A DNA stretch of 64,000 nt from Tenrec ecaudatus (Eukaryota; Chordata; Mammalia; Afrosoricida; Tenrecidae), in the NCBI RefSeq assembly GCF_050624435.1, contig NC_134541.1, positions 12,972,995-13,036,994 of the forward strand, given 5' to 3'. A program made the translations under genes and the position numbers. The notes under the pieces were generated by a model. It did not search any database, was not told where the DNA came from, and was given only the letters and a program-made list of their open reading frames with translations. Shown here in pieces: positions 1-10,440 of this stretch. Every line of letters begins with the position of its first letter. Positions within the stretch are counted from its first letter, which is position 1.

Positions 1-1095
1 TACTACTCAACTGTCCTCTGTGTGTGGTAGGGGGACGTGCAGCTGATACCTCAGCCAGTCCCCTCAAGAGCACAGAAGCAGCCCCTGTGTCCAGGGCTGT
101 TCCAACAAAGCCCTGAGGCCTGGCGCAGTCTGACCCGGCACAGCCCTCTGTTCTGCCCCAGGAGTGCCCGTCTCCTTTGGTGGGCAAGGACAGCCCTCTG
201 GTCCCTTGCCCTGTCACCCTTCTGCAGCCAGAGCCATGCTTGTCAACCCTAATAGAGACAGGTCTATCCCCTCACACACCTCCATCACGCTCAGGATAAG
301 GTCCAACAGGTCCAGCTGCCCATGAGGCCCTGCATTGATGTCCCTACCTGTCCTCCAACCCCCCTTCAGGCTCCCTACCTCCGTGTTGGCCATGTCCCTG
401 ATAAGTCCCCAAACACCCCCTTTTGTCTCCCAACCTCCACACAGATCAGCCCTCAGTTCTGCTTAGCATCCCCCTACCCACCACCCACCCCCATTCGGGA
501 AGTGTCCACCTCCCACCCCCCGAAATCTCGGCTCACCCTACCTTTTACAGTCTGACCTTGGTCCCTCCCCGCCCCCACCCCAAATCCAGCTCAGCAGGAC
601 AAAGAGGCTTCCGTTTTCTTTGCCTCTGGATCCCCAGAGCGTGGGGCAGAGAATTGGAGGAAGGACTGCGGAGGGAAGGGAGACACAGAGGGCTGAGTCT
701 GGGAGGAGCCCGGCCTGACCACCTCAGAGGAGGGAGAGCTGGGCCCCAGGCCTTGCTGTGTAGGGAGGAGGAGAGGGGGAGGACACCAGCAAAGGCTGAT
801 GAAGCACCTACTGTGCGTCGGGTACACACTCATTTCCATCGCACAGACGAGGAAGCTGAGCCCCGCTCATTCCCTCCCTAAGCCCATCCTGCAAACCATT
901 CTGGAATCTTCCCCTGGGCTGTGGAGCTGAGGTGCCCCTGACAGCGGGGGTGAGCCCACCAGGGGTCCTGGTTTTTCTGGAGCTGATGGTCTGGTGGGGG
1001 ATAGCTAACCCAGCAGGAAGTGGAGGGGAACGAGTGGGTGGGTGAGCCTGACCCCGCCACGGAGGAGCTTTCTATAGGAGGCTGTAGACTGGTGT
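1..1095. other. Intergenic, no gene recognised
   Basis: C-rich then G-rich single-copy-looking sequence. A fragment near 800-880 (AAGCACCTACTGTGCG, then AGACGAGGAAGCTGAG) looks like a reverse-oriented MIR or L2. Nothing else is recognised. Confidence 0.5.
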
Positions 1096-1099
1096 TGCC

Positions 1100-1285
1100 A
1101 TGGTGAGCCGTGGCATCGATCCTGACTCCAAGAGACCCCGGGGGGGGGGTGGGGGAGGGACAGAGGAGAAGGGGCCCCATTAGCCTTCCCAGGCTGCAAG
1201 CTTTATGGGAGCGGACGGGCAGGGGGAGTCTGTCCACGGAGGGTTCAAACTGCCAACCGCTTTGCAGCTGAGGACTTGACCCAGT
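1100..1285 (-). repeat. AfroSINE, degraded
   Basis: A reverse-oriented copy of the afrotherian tRNA-derived SINE. Remnants are CATGGTGAGCC, ATCGATCCTGACTCC and GGGTTCAAACTGCC. A G-run at 1140-1149 breaks its middle. Confidence 0.5.
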
Positions 1286-1317
1286 TGTCACCAGGACTCC
1301 TGTGACATAAACAGACA

Positions 1318-1515
1318 CCACCAGACTCGCTGTCACGGAGTCGATGCCGACTCACAGAGCCCTGAGATGACAGCTAGAACTGCCCCTGTGGGTTTCCAAG
1401 ACTTTAACTTTTGACCGGAAGAGAAAACCTCACCTTTCCCCCACAGAGCGGCTGGCAGTTTTGAACTACTGTAGTGAGCAGCCCGCCATTTAACCCACCA
1501 CACCACCAGGGCCCC
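1318..1515 (-). repeat. AfroSINE
   Basis: Reverse copy with tail GAGTCGATGCCGACTCAC, body GAACTGCCCCTGTGGGTTTC, and head CACCACCAGGGCCCCC at the high-coordinate end. AfroSINEs are non-autonomous, were made by RNA polymerase III, and mark afrotherian genomes. A MIR-like piece (ACTTTGCAGACGAGCAGA) follows. Confidence 0.85.
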
Positions 1516-2194
1516 CTTTTCACCGATGAGATCGTTTCAGCCCACTGCTCTCGATCCCCACTTTGCAGACGAGCAGACACAGGTTCAGACTGTCCCGGGG
1601 GCAGGTCTCCAACAGAGCCAGAAGCAGCAAGAGGAGATGGTGGGCAGAGCCTGGATGCCAAATTCAGAGAGAGGGGTTGGGGGGAGGATGAAAGGGAACC
1701 CAGGGCGGCCTCCCCCAGTCTCTGCCACCATTATTTCTCCCTGGGAGCTGGGAGCAAGGTGCCCAAGCCCCATTCCTGAACTCTGTGTGCAGACTGCAAG
1801 TCATTCAGGAACATCAGCAAGTAGTCACGTAACCTCCTTACCAGGAGTGGCTGTCAGCATGGGGTGACCTCTGACCCAGCTGAAGCCTGAAGCCAGCCCT
1901 CTGGGTGTGCCCCTCCCAGGTCCCATCACCTTCTGGGCCCTCCAGGGCCCAGTGATGAGGCTGTGGTGGGGTGTGGCAACTTGGGCTGAGGGAGTTACCA
2001 CAGCCCTGCAGCTGCCGGTCAGAGGAAGGAAGGGGCTGCTGGGACACTCCCCCAGGCAGCCAGGCCAAGGTGCCCATGACTGGGGGCCTGAGGTTTCCCT
2101 CTGGGGCCTTTCGCTACCAGCACCAGAAAATCTGGCCCTGCAGGCAGGGGTCATGTCTGCTTCTGTCACCAGTCCCTTCCAGGAACTGGCATGC

Positions 2195-2300
2195 CATTGG
2201 TCACAAGCTGGACTGCTAAAACTACAGGCCAGCAGTTCAAAGCTGCCAGCCACTCAGGAGAAGGATGGGTGTCTGAGACTGTAACAGGTTAAAGAAAAAG
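2195..2300 (+). repeat. AfroSINE, partial
   Basis: The middle of the element is recognisable (GGTCACAAGCTGGACTGCT, then GGCCAGCAGTTCAAAG). The 3' part is lost and an A-rich stretch takes its place. Confidence 0.6.
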
Positions 2301-2364
2301 AAAAACCAAGATAAAGAGATGTCATTCCATGCCTGTTCCCCTCCCTTCCTTCCACTTCGGGCTT

Positions 2365-2405
2365 CCACAAATGGTAATTAAGCACCTACTATGCACCAGC
2401 CAATG
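2365..2405 (-). repeat. L2/MIR-type fragment cut by AfroSINE
   Basis: TAAGCACCTACTATGCACCAG is the ancient repeat-end signature. It stops where an AfroSINE head begins, so the SINE inserted into it. Confidence 0.6.
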
Positions 2406-2530
2406 GGGAGCCCTGGTGGGGTAGTAGCTACGCTGCCATCCAAATGGTCAGCAGTTTGAAATCACCAGCAGCTCCTCGGGAGAAAGACTGGGTTTTCTGC
2501 CCACAGGGGAGTCCCCAAGGGTCAGCCCTG
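2406..2530 (+). repeat. AfroSINE, 5' part
   Basis: Starts GGAGCCCTGGTGGGGTAG and runs through GGTCAGCAGTTTGAAATC to the AGAAAGACTGGG box. The 3' third is missing. Confidence 0.8.
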
Positions 2531-2704
2531 GCTCGGGGGCAGTGAGTTCTGAGCCTTACCAGGCATGGAGCCTGGTGGTACAAAATCAAGCTCTTGATTG
2601 CTCGACCCCTAACCAAGAGGTGAGCACCTCCACCCCACTCACCCCCAGCTCCCTGGGAGCTCCAGCACAGATGCCAACCAGAAAGCCTCCGCAGCTGTAA
2701 TCAA

Positions 2705-2848
2705 GGAACCCCCGTGGAGTGGCTGGTAACGACGTATGAGTTGGTTATGGTTATGAGTTGGCTGCTAACCTCAGGGTAAGCAGTTCAAACCCACAAGTGG
2801 TTCCCCAGGAAGAAGATGAGGCTACTGATTCTTGTACTGACTGAGCTA
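2705..2848 (+). repeat. AfroSINE with internal duplication
   Basis: Head GGAACCCCCGTGGAG, then a local duplication around GAGTTGGTTATGGTTATG, then the GCTGCTAACCTCAGGG and GCAGTTCAAACCCAC boxes. The tail is replaced by the SPIN element that follows. Confidence 0.65.
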
Positions 2849-2851
2849 CAG

Positions 2852-3052
2852 CAACGGTTCTCAACCTGTGGGTCTCGACCCCTTTTGGGGGAGGGTGTCA
2901 AACGACCCTTTCATAGGGGTCGCCTGATTCATCACAGTAGCAAAATGACAGTGATGAAGTAGCAATGAAAACAATGTTATGGTTGAGGGGGGTCACCACC
3001 ACATGAGGACCTGTATGAAAGGGTCGCGGCCTGAGGAAGACTGAGAACCGTG
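2852..3052. mobile_element. SPIN-type hAT MITE, older copy
   Basis: A 201-base element with inverted ends ACGGTTCTCAACC and, reversed, ACGGTTCTCAGTC. The inner bases (GACAGTGATGAAGTAGCA, GGTCACCACCACATGAGG, GGGTCGCGGCC) match the better copy at 45371-45570. No transposase is encoded, so it was moved in trans. I could not make out a clear 8-base target duplication. Confidence 0.8.
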
Positions 3053-4245
3053 CTCATCTTCAACCTTAGAAACCCACGGTGGCAGCCCTACCCTGTTCCA
3101 GGGGGTCACTGTGAGTGACAGGCAGCTGGGGACCCTGAAGTGAAGGAAACAAAGGTTCCTGATGTTCTGGAAAGGACGCAGGCAGCCGTGACCGACCGGC
3201 CCTCAGACCAAACCTCAGCTGCAGGTACAGGAAGAGCCATGGGCAGAGCTACTGGAGCTGAGCTGCGGAAGCCTGAGGAGAGACCTGCGGGGCGGTAGGC
3301 TGGGTCACCTGCACGCCCGGGAGCCACTAGCTCCCTCTGGTCTCCAGGGCCCTGCGAGGGGCAGGGGTGAGTAGGAAGCAGGTCTGAAAGCGGAAGCGCT
3401 GGGCACTGAGCAGGAGTGCCGTGGCCTGACCTCGCCCTCCCAGCCAGGAAGGACCTTGAGGAAGTGACGTCTGCCTGTGCCCAGAGCCCAGAGGGACCTG
3501 CTTCCCGGCAGGGTCACCATGGTTCACAGCCAGGAAGGCTGTCACCACCTTCCGTCAGCAACACCCCTCTCTGGCCTCTATTTCTCCATTGTGAAAAGGC
3601 TGCCTCATTGGCGGGCTGGGGGAGGCTAGGGAATTCTCTGGGAGCATTTCAGGGTTTGGACAGGGTACTGTGGGGGAGCGTCATTGTCAGCTCTGTGTGT
3701 GTGCTGCCAGCCTTGGGGTATGCCCTTGTCAGCTGTGGCAAGGACTTTGGCCAGCCCTGCGTGAGGGGCCATGCCCATGGTGCCCAAGACAGCACCCCTC
3801 TGCTTCCTCATCTGAGGAGGGAATCACGTTGATGTGGCCCCTGGGGTGGGAGAAAGGTCTTCGCACAGACCAGACTTCCAGCACGTGTACAACGCCTGCT
3901 TTCCCTTTCAGGAGCTCAGACGACTTCTTCAATGTTTATTGAGCATTTACTCTAAACAGGCTCAGTGCTAAGACTGTGGCCCACATCCCTTCCTGTATTA
4001 TTCTTGAGGAATTGAAGACAGGGGCCAGGAAGCCAAGGCCACACCAGGAGTTAACCAGGGAGCTGGGTCTGACTTCAAAACCCAGCATCATAAGCCAGAC
4101 ACTCCCTGGTGTGGGGAGGGGGTGACGAGGAGGGGAGTGGACACAGCTCATTGGGGAATAATTGCAAGACTGGAAGGTCAGGAGTCCGTCTCATGTCCTT
4201 TCAACTCTGACTAGCCCAGCCCACCACGCTGGAATCTGCTCAGCT
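3053..4245. other. Intergenic, ancient repeat fragments only
   Basis: No gene recognised. An L2/MIR-like piece on the minus strand spans about 3928-4090 (AATGTTTATTGAGCATTTAC, then GCCACACCAGGAGTTA). The rest looks single copy. Confidence 0.45.
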
Positions 4246-4246
4246 T

Positions 4247-4296
4247 CATCCATCCATCCATCCATCCATCCATCCATCCATCCATCCATCCATCCA
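4247..4296 (+). repeat. (CATC)n microsatellite
   Basis: About 12 tandem CATC units with no interruption, 100 bases before an L1 3' end that itself contains GGATGGATGG. Confidence 0.97.
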
Positions 4297-4399
4297 ACAG
4301 AAAAAATAATGCAGATCAACACAAGATCAAATGTATCCATTTCAGTAAGAAAGGTAAATAGGTTAAATGGACCTATTAAAAAACAAAGCCTCAAGGGCT

Positions 4400-4500
4400 C
4401 GTTAAGATGATGGCAACTTATGTACAAATGTGCTTGATACAATGGATGGATGGAGCGTTATAAGAGCTGTTAAAAGCCCCCAATATAATGATTTATTAAA
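4400..4500 (+). mobile_element. L1 3' end (tenrec-type)
   Basis: GATGATGGCAACTTATGTAC, GCTTGATACAATGGATGG and CCCCCAATATAATGATTT form the 3' terminus of an L1 lineage seen repeatedly in this window. An A-rich tail follows. The 5' part is truncated, as usual. Confidence 0.75.
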
Positions 4501-4627
4501 ATATTTTTTTAAAACGTATGCCAAGTCGGCAGTTTCTACATGTACAAAAGAAAAACCAAAGCCTTTATCTGATAAGTATCCATTTATTTATTTATTGGAC
4601 AGATATTTAATCAGCTCCTAAGATCTT

Positions 4628-4832
4628 CTGGAGCCCTGGTAGTGCAGTGGGTACAGGTTGGGCTGCCAACGGCAAGGTCAGCAGTTCGAAACCCCCAACC
4701 ACTTCACGGGAGGAAGACAGGGCTTTCCGTTGCTCACATAAAGAGGGACAGTCTCAGAAACTCACAGGGCCAGTTCGACCTTGTCCCATAGGGTCGCTAT
4801 GAGTCGGCGTGGACTCGATGGCTGTGCGAAGA
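4628..4832 (+). repeat. AfroSINE, full length
   Basis: A near-complete copy: head GGAGCCCTGGTAGTGCAGTG (with a degenerate pol III A box), box B-like GGTCAGCAGTTCGAAAC, body AGACAGGGCTTTCCG, and tail CCCATAGGGTCGCTATGAGT. The tail is shared with the RTE LINE, which explains how the SINE is mobilised. Confidence 0.92.
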
Positions 4833-6544
4833 TATTCTGAGTCTGGTATTAGGTCCTAACGATGCAGCAGGAAGGAAGTAGTGAAAACAAAAATCTCTGA
4901 TAAAGATGGGAAAGGATGGGGTTCGGAAGGGCAAAGAGGCCAGGCTGAGCTTGGAGACAGGCGCCGGGGTGGCTGGGAGCAGCAGAGACCCAGTGTGCAG
5001 GGGGCTCCGGTGGGAAAGGCCCTCAGGGCCGCGGCTGCAGCAGGCCTGGAGGAGGGCCGACCCGACACGCAGACACACAGATGAACAGGCGAGCCGGTCC
5101 TGTTTACTCAGAGCTGTGGGTCAGCGACTCCTCCTCACCCGGCCAGCAACCCCGGCCGGACTCTTGACCTCTCCCAGCCAGGGTTCCCTCCTCCTTCCTG
5201 AATGCACCCAAGACGTCTGGCCCTGGCTTTCCCCTCCGAGCAGAGGGGGCAGTCAGCCTAAGATGAATGGAAGACCCACTGGGGTCAGGCCGTGCCCCTA
5301 GTCCTCACTGCTCACTAAACCCTGCCATTAGATCACCCGGCCCCTCAATTTGCGGAAGAGAAAACGTGGCTCCGAGAAGTAGCGTCCTGCCTGAGGCCAC
5401 GGAGCAGCTGTTAGTGGAAGGGGCATGGCTTGTGGCCTCTGGTATTTCCGAAGAAATGGCTGTGGAGAGGCTGCTCCTGTCGCCAGGCTCAAGTATGCCA
5501 CCTGACCTCTCCTGACTCAGACCCCGTCAGTGTCAACACCCTGAGGTTTCCTGCGCTCAGGCCTTGGGCACGGGGGAGTTCCCAAGACATCTTCTTAAAA
5601 AGGTCACCCTCACAACGATGCCATTAGACAGAGGAGTAAACTGAGGCTCAGGTTCAGAGAAGGGAAGTGAGCCAAGGTCAGGGCCACATGGGAGAGAGCT
5701 GGCAAGGCTCTCCTGAGGTCTGTTCATTGAATGAACTCCCGTGAGGCAACCGGGGTCAGGGGACATAGGGATCATTGAGGAGAGAGCCGACCAGGACGGC
5801 CTCCCTGTCGTTCCTGCATCCTAAGGGCAGGTGAGCGCCCCGGCTCTTCAGCCCTGGTTACTTCCTGAGAGCAGAGAAGGTCATGGGAAGTCCTCCCGCA
5901 TGTCCCCACTCAGATCCTGCCCTGGGCCCTGCCCAAGCAAACAGGAAATGCCAATCCTCCACCAGACCCCCACTGGGAAAACTCGGGCTAAAATTCCATC
6001 CTTCAGCACAGCTCGGGATTGGTGTGGGTCTGGGACCCTCAGACTGCCCTGGGCCTGGTCTTCCCCTCACACAAACCAAAAGTGTGATGACAGGCGGACA
6101 AGCCCAGCTCTTACCTCCTGGGGGCTCTCACAGCATCGTGGGGGACACTGGAAGAAGGAGGAGACCTCGGGCAGAAGTGAAACACCAGATTCTGCCTCCT
6201 CCCATGGCCTCTCCAGGTAAATAGCAGCCACTTCCCCGTCTGTGAGCCTTCCTCCCTCTCCACCTGCCTCAGAGCCTTCTCAGCAAGCCCTTGGCCTCCT
6301 GGAATCGGAGACGCTGAGAGGCTCAGAGAGGCCCATTGACTTGAGAATGTCACACAGCAGAGTCACTACCACCTCCGCAGTCCCTCCCTAAAACCTCCAG
6401 AGTCCAGGTGTCAGTGGGAAGGGAGCCACTACCAGTTCCATCAGGGAGGCAGACTGGGGCCCAGGCCTGAGATCACCAGGGAGACCAAGGTGCAGGGAGG
6501 GTGCCTCCACGCTCAGGCACTCGGTGTACAGTGGGAAACGGGCT
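4833..6544. other. Intergenic with MIR fragments
   Basis: No gene recognised. MIR-like pieces on the minus strand lie near 5335-5430 (CAATTTGCGGAAGAGAAAAC) and 5590-5700 (CAGAGGAGTAAACTGAGGCT). Another is possible near 6300-6360. Confidence 0.5.
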
Positions 6545-6690
6545 CAACCAAACTCACTGCCATTGAGTCCACGCGGACTGACAGCAAGCCCTGTCTTTCT
6601 CCCAAGCAGCAGCTGGTGGTTTCAAACTTTGGACCTTGCAGTTAGCAGTCCGGTGGGTAACCACTACGCTGCCAGAGCTCCTCCAGAAAC
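6545..6690 (-). repeat. AfroSINE, partial
   Basis: Tail AACTCACTGCCATTGAGTCC and head-proximal GTAACCACTACGCTGCCAGA are clear. The central region is shortened. Confidence 0.82.
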
Positions 6691-7029
6691 CGACTCCGGC
6701 CCCCTTAATCTGTCCTTCTGTCTGGGCAGGCTGGAAGGCTGTGCTTTCCCGTAAAGTACCACTGAAGGCCAGGCCAAGAGTGGGCGGGACACAGCTCAGG
6801 ACAGCGTGGCCATTGTTGGAGTGCTTCTTGAAGGGAAGGGACGTAAACTTTCTGGGCCTCCGTTTCCTCACCTCTAAAATGGAGCTAAAAATAGTCCATT
6901 CCACGGAGGGTCCCACTGAGGACGCAAGACGCTATCCTACAGGAAGCCGGCTTAGTTCCTCCGTTCCCTGGCAGCACCCAGGACCGGGCCTGGCCTATCG
7001 GAGGCCCTCAGTCTGTCAACTGTTTCTGG

Positions 7030-7135
7030 GAGTAGAAAGCCCCGTCTTTCTCCCTAGAAGAAGCTGGTGGTTTTGAACTGCTGACTTTGCAGATTGTCGC
7101 AGTCCAGCTCGGAACCACTACGCCACCCGTCTGTT
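7030..7135 (-). repeat. AfroSINE, 5' half
   Basis: AAGCCCCGTCTTTCTCCC, then GGTGGTTTTGAACTGCTGAC and ACCACTACGCCACC. The tail half is absent. Confidence 0.8.
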
Positions 7136-7149
7136 CTTAGCTCAGTGGT

Positions 7150-7500
7150 CTCGGTGAAGCATCTTGGCAATACCTACCATGGGGCTGCCGACAGACGAAC
7201 CCACCGGTCTTCGAAGGAGCATGGCCGGCATGTTCCTGAAAGGCAAGGCGGGCCAGGCTTGGACTCACTCCCTTCTGACGCCCCATCTCATCCGGAAGGG
7301 CTTGTCCCGAAGAAGAGAAAGAGACATCATGTTTGGTGGAGCGGAGCGAAAACAAAGGAAACTTAGAGGAGCTGGACTGGACCGGACCGAGGCCAAAGTT
7401 GTGGCAATGGGCTCCGCAGTGGAGCCTGGAGCTGACTCAGAGCCGGGTGGTGAGTGTGTCGTAAGTCAGCGCCGGCTCTATGGCAACTGGCCACGGGGAC
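7150..7500 (+). mobile_element. RTE LINE 3' end, degraded
   Basis: Weak but ordered similarity to the end of the RTE reverse transcriptase frame and its 3' UTR: GGAGCATGGCCGGCATGTTC, CCTTCTGACGCCCC, AAGAGAGACATCATGTTTGG-like sequence and GTGGCAATGGGCTC. Strongly decayed. Confidence 0.45.
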
Positions 7501-7749
7501 GTCGCTGCCACAGGACGTTGCAGCTGGTGTGGCGACGGCTACCCTTGTGGTTGGCCCTCTCTGGCCTCGGGTTTTGCCTTCACAGGGTTCAACCCACCAA
7601 GGGTCAAAAGTGCCTGAGGCCAAAAAAGAAAAACCCATGAATGGATCAACGCAATCCCTCACAGACTAAGACCAGTGGACTGCTACCTGCGCACCTTTTC
7701 CGCCGAGTTAAGTGGGCGCAGTGGTCCAGAGCTGGTTGAAAGTATATGG

Positions 7750-7945
7750 AGGGCGTGGAGTGGTGACAAGTTGGGCTGCCCTCAGCAAGGGCAGCAGTTC
7801 GAAGCCAAGGTAAGCAGTTGGAGCCATCAGCAGCTCCAGGGGTTTCTACTCCCATGAACACGGACAGTCTTGGAGACTCCCAGGGCAGTTCTATAAGGCT
7901 GCTATGACTCAGCCTCCACTCGATGGCGGTGAGTTGATTCTGCGA
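7750..7945 (+). repeat. AfroSINE
   Basis: GACAAGTTGGGCTGCC, GGCAGCAGTTCGAAGCC, GGGTTTCTACTCCCATGAAC and tail ATGACTCAGCCTCCACTCGA. The head is diverged. Confidence 0.82.
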
Positions 7946-8234
7946 AGGTTGTATGCAAACATAAAGCCATTTTCTATAAGGGACTTGAACAATCTGGACT
8001 TGGATATGGGTGGGGGGTCATGAAACCAACCCCCCTTGGATTGCCCGGGATGCCTATGCTAGTACTGACAGTATTAGTACGAATACTGGTACCATGGCTC
8101 TGCCGGGCCCCAGCGCTCGGCTGTGCTTCCTGCCTTGTTTAGCCACCTCTCTCCTCCAGAAGGTGGACCTGGCAGAAGCACCTGCCTCCCCAGCTAAACT
8201 GGATTCGCTTGTGCTTCGGAAAGTATTTTATGAA

Positions 8235-8345
8235 GCTCTGGCTAAGTGCCCCGCACTCTTTTAGGACGTGAGGATACAGCTACAGGCAAAGTACAAGAAC
8301 ATCCCTCCCCTCAGGGGGCCCACATTCTTGTGGCGAAGGTAAGCA
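8235..8345 (-). repeat. L2 fragment
   Basis: TAGGACGTGAGGATACAGC, then ACAAGAACATCCCTCCCCTC and CCCACATTCTTGTGG follow the order of the reverse-oriented L2 3' end. Confidence 0.6.
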
Positions 8346-8514
8346 ATCAGCGAGGGAAGCTGCTGGGCTTTTGGCTGGTCCCAACTGTGTCTTTCTTCAT
8401 CCTTGCTAGCTGTAGATATGCGTATGTATTGCAGACGCATTACAAATATTTGACAAAACTCTCACCACTGGATCAATAGCCATCATCATGAGAAATGGCG
8501 GAAAGAGTGTCATT

Positions 8515-8645
8515 GTGACTTGCATCCACAGTCAAGGCTCATGGAAGCAGTGGTCAAGAAATCAAAGGAGGGATCGCATTGGGCAAACAGCTGCCCACGA
8601 TTTCTGGCAAGTGTCAGAGAGAAGAGAGAGCACTTTGAGGACCAG
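8515..8645 (+). mobile_element. RTE LINE fragment
   Basis: TGCATCCACAGTCAAGGCTC, GGTCAAGAAATCAAAGGAGG and GATCGCATTGGGCAAACAG correspond to the region encoding GSTxxxHGSSxQEIKRRIALGKSA near the C-terminus of the RTE reverse transcriptase. The same protein segment is seen at 27.74 kb and, reversed, at 39.4 kb. Confidence 0.75.
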
Positions 8646-8757
8646 GGTCACTTGAGCCAAACAGTGTTTAAAATGCCTAAAGAGCAGGTGATGGTAAAAG
8701 ATAATGACAAACATCAAACACTCATGATACGGTTGCCCCAGAGAACGTGATGCTGAG

Positions 8758-8830
8758 TGAAATTAGCCAGTCACTCAAAGGCAAATATTAGATGAGACCA
8801 CTGATGTCAGGGGAAAGCAAAACAAGACAA
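8758..8830 (+). mobile_element. Old L1 fragment
   Basis: GATGCTGAGTGAAATTAGCC, then AGTCACTCAAAGGCAAATA is a typical old mammalian L1 segment. Confidence 0.6.
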
Positions 8831-8834
8831 GCTA

Positions 8835-9190
8835 AACTGTTTTTTTAAATCACTTTATTGGAGGCTCGAACAACTCTTCTCACAATCCATCCATCCACTG
8901 TGTCGAGCACATTTGTCTTATAATCCATCCATCCATCCATCCATCCATCCATCCATCCATCCATCCATCCATCCACTGTGTCGAGCACATTTGTACATTT
9001 GTTGCCATCGTCACTCTCACTTTCTACTGGAGCCCTTGGTATCAACTCCTCATTTTTTCCCTTCCCTCCCCGCCCCTACTCTCATGAACCCTTCATAATT
9101 TACAACTTATGTCTTGTACTGACCGATGTCTCCCTTCACCACGTTTCTGTTGTCCGTTTCCCTGGGAGGGGGTAGAAGCTAAACTCTCAT
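8835..9190 (-). mobile_element. L1 3' end (tenrec-type), expanded
   Basis: Reverse-oriented. It begins AAATCACTTTATTGGAGGCT and continues through GAGCCCTTGGTATCAACTCC to GTTTCTGTTGTCCGTTTCCC. The segment CCACTGTGTCGAGCACATTTG occurs twice (8896 and 8974), with the ATCC array between, so the 3' end carries an internal tandem duplication plus microsatellite growth. Confidence 0.8.
8923..8974 (+). repeat. (ATCC)n microsatellite inside L1
   Basis: Thirteen pure ATCC units grown from the short GGATGGATGG motif of the L1 3' end. Confidence 0.97.
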
Positions 9191-9767
9191 ATCAACAGGA
9201 ACACACTTTGGAGCTTGCCAAAGTGGGGGACAGGGAGGAAGGAGGCAGCAAAGGGTTGCGTGGTTGAGGGGGGTTGACTTGGTTTTGAGGAAGGCGGTGA
9301 TCCACAGGAGAGAGAAGGAACTCCAGCATCGGGGGAGGGGTCAACTGAGGGGGGACCTGATCAGTGGTTTAGACTGTGGAATACCAAGTTGGGGGTGGGA
9401 AATGTAAAGCCCCATCTGAGTTACAATCAGATAAAGAAATCAGAATCGAAATCGGGTGGAAGACAGCCAAGGAATGAGGAAGACGGGAGGCGAATCGGTG
9501 CATTTGGATGAAGTGATGTGGGTCAAAGAATACTGAAAGCATCCTGAAGTCCCAACGGCAGGAGCCAACCTCTCATGCAGCCAACACTCCTGAGACGAGA
9601 GGATGGGGAGACTTCGTCTCACGGGCTTCTCTGGAAAAGGACATGTGCTTGGACAAGCCTAAGGTCAGAGAAAAGAAGATCCTCGGGGAGACAGGCTGAC
9701 CCAGTGGGCTCAAACAGAATTGGGAGGATGGGGCAGGAGTGGGCAGTGTGGTTTGGGTTTGGATTGT
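9191..9767. other. Unassigned intergenic stretch
   Basis: G-rich sequence lying between two L1 tails. It may be further L1 3' UTR (CACACTTTGGAGCTTGCC) but I cannot confirm that. No gene seen. Confidence 0.35.
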
Positions 9768-9945
9768 GTTTTTTTAGATCCTTTTATTGGGGGCTCTTAG
9801 AGCTCTTATAACATTCCATACATCCATTGTATCAAGCATATGTGCACATATATTGCCATCATAATTTTCTAAATATTTACTTTCTATTTAAGCCCTTGGT
9901 ATCAGCTCCTCTTTTCCCTCCCTCCCCACACTGGGCAGTGTTTTG
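9768..9945 (-). mobile_element. L1 3' end (tenrec-type)
   Basis: CCTTTTATTGGGGGCTCTTA, then CCATACATCCATTGTATCAA and AAGCCCTTGGTATCAGCTCC. No array expansion here, so it serves as a reference for the expanded copies. Confidence 0.82.
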
Positions 9946-10064
9946 TTTGGGTGGACGTGGGGTCTCGATGAGTTGAAACAAATTCAACAAGTAGCAAAGT
10001 CTCTACATAGCAAAGCGTTGACCGTGTCAACATCCTTCATGGTACTCATGCAGTTGCCATAGGA

Positions 10065-10250
10065 TTAGTCCAGACTCAGGGTGAGTCTGTGTGTCAGAGG
10101 AGAACTGCGCTCCAAGGGTTTGCCATGGCTGATTCTTCCGAAGCAGATCACCAGGCCTTTCTTCCGACCCACTTCCAAGAGGACTCGAACCTCCAACTTT
10201 TGGGTGGGCAGTTGAGCACGTGAATCATTGGCACCCCCCAGGGGCTCCTA
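10065..10250 (-). repeat. AfroSINE, diverged subtype
   Basis: GATTAGTCCAGACTCAGGGT tail, GAGGACTCGAACCTCCAAC, and head-end CACCCCCCAGGGGCTCC. The head and box sequence (GTTGAGCACGTGAATC) differ from the majority type, suggesting an older subfamily. Confidence 0.65.
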
Positions 10251-10257
10251 ATAGTGT

Positions 10258-10437
10258 AGACACGCACTCGCTCGCTGCCATCGGATCGATCCTGCCTCAT
10301 CTCTACCCTATAGGACAGAACTGCCCCCGGGGGGTTCCGAGACTACTTCATAGAAAGTCATGTCTTTTCTCTTGTGACTGGTGGTTCTGAACTGCTGACC
10401 TTGCAGTGCCCACTAGACCACCAGGGCTCTCTCTAGT
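10258..10437 (-). repeat. AfroSINE
   Basis: TACCCTATAGGACAGAACTG, GGTGGTTCTGAACTGCTGAC and head CACCAGGGCTCT. It abuts an RTE 3' end in the same orientation. Confidence 0.85.
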
Positions 10438-10440
10438 GTA

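Noticed and set aside
8923..8974. Regularly spaced repeats resembling a CRISPR array
   Set aside because: Simple ATCC microsatellite without spacers, in a vertebrate genome.
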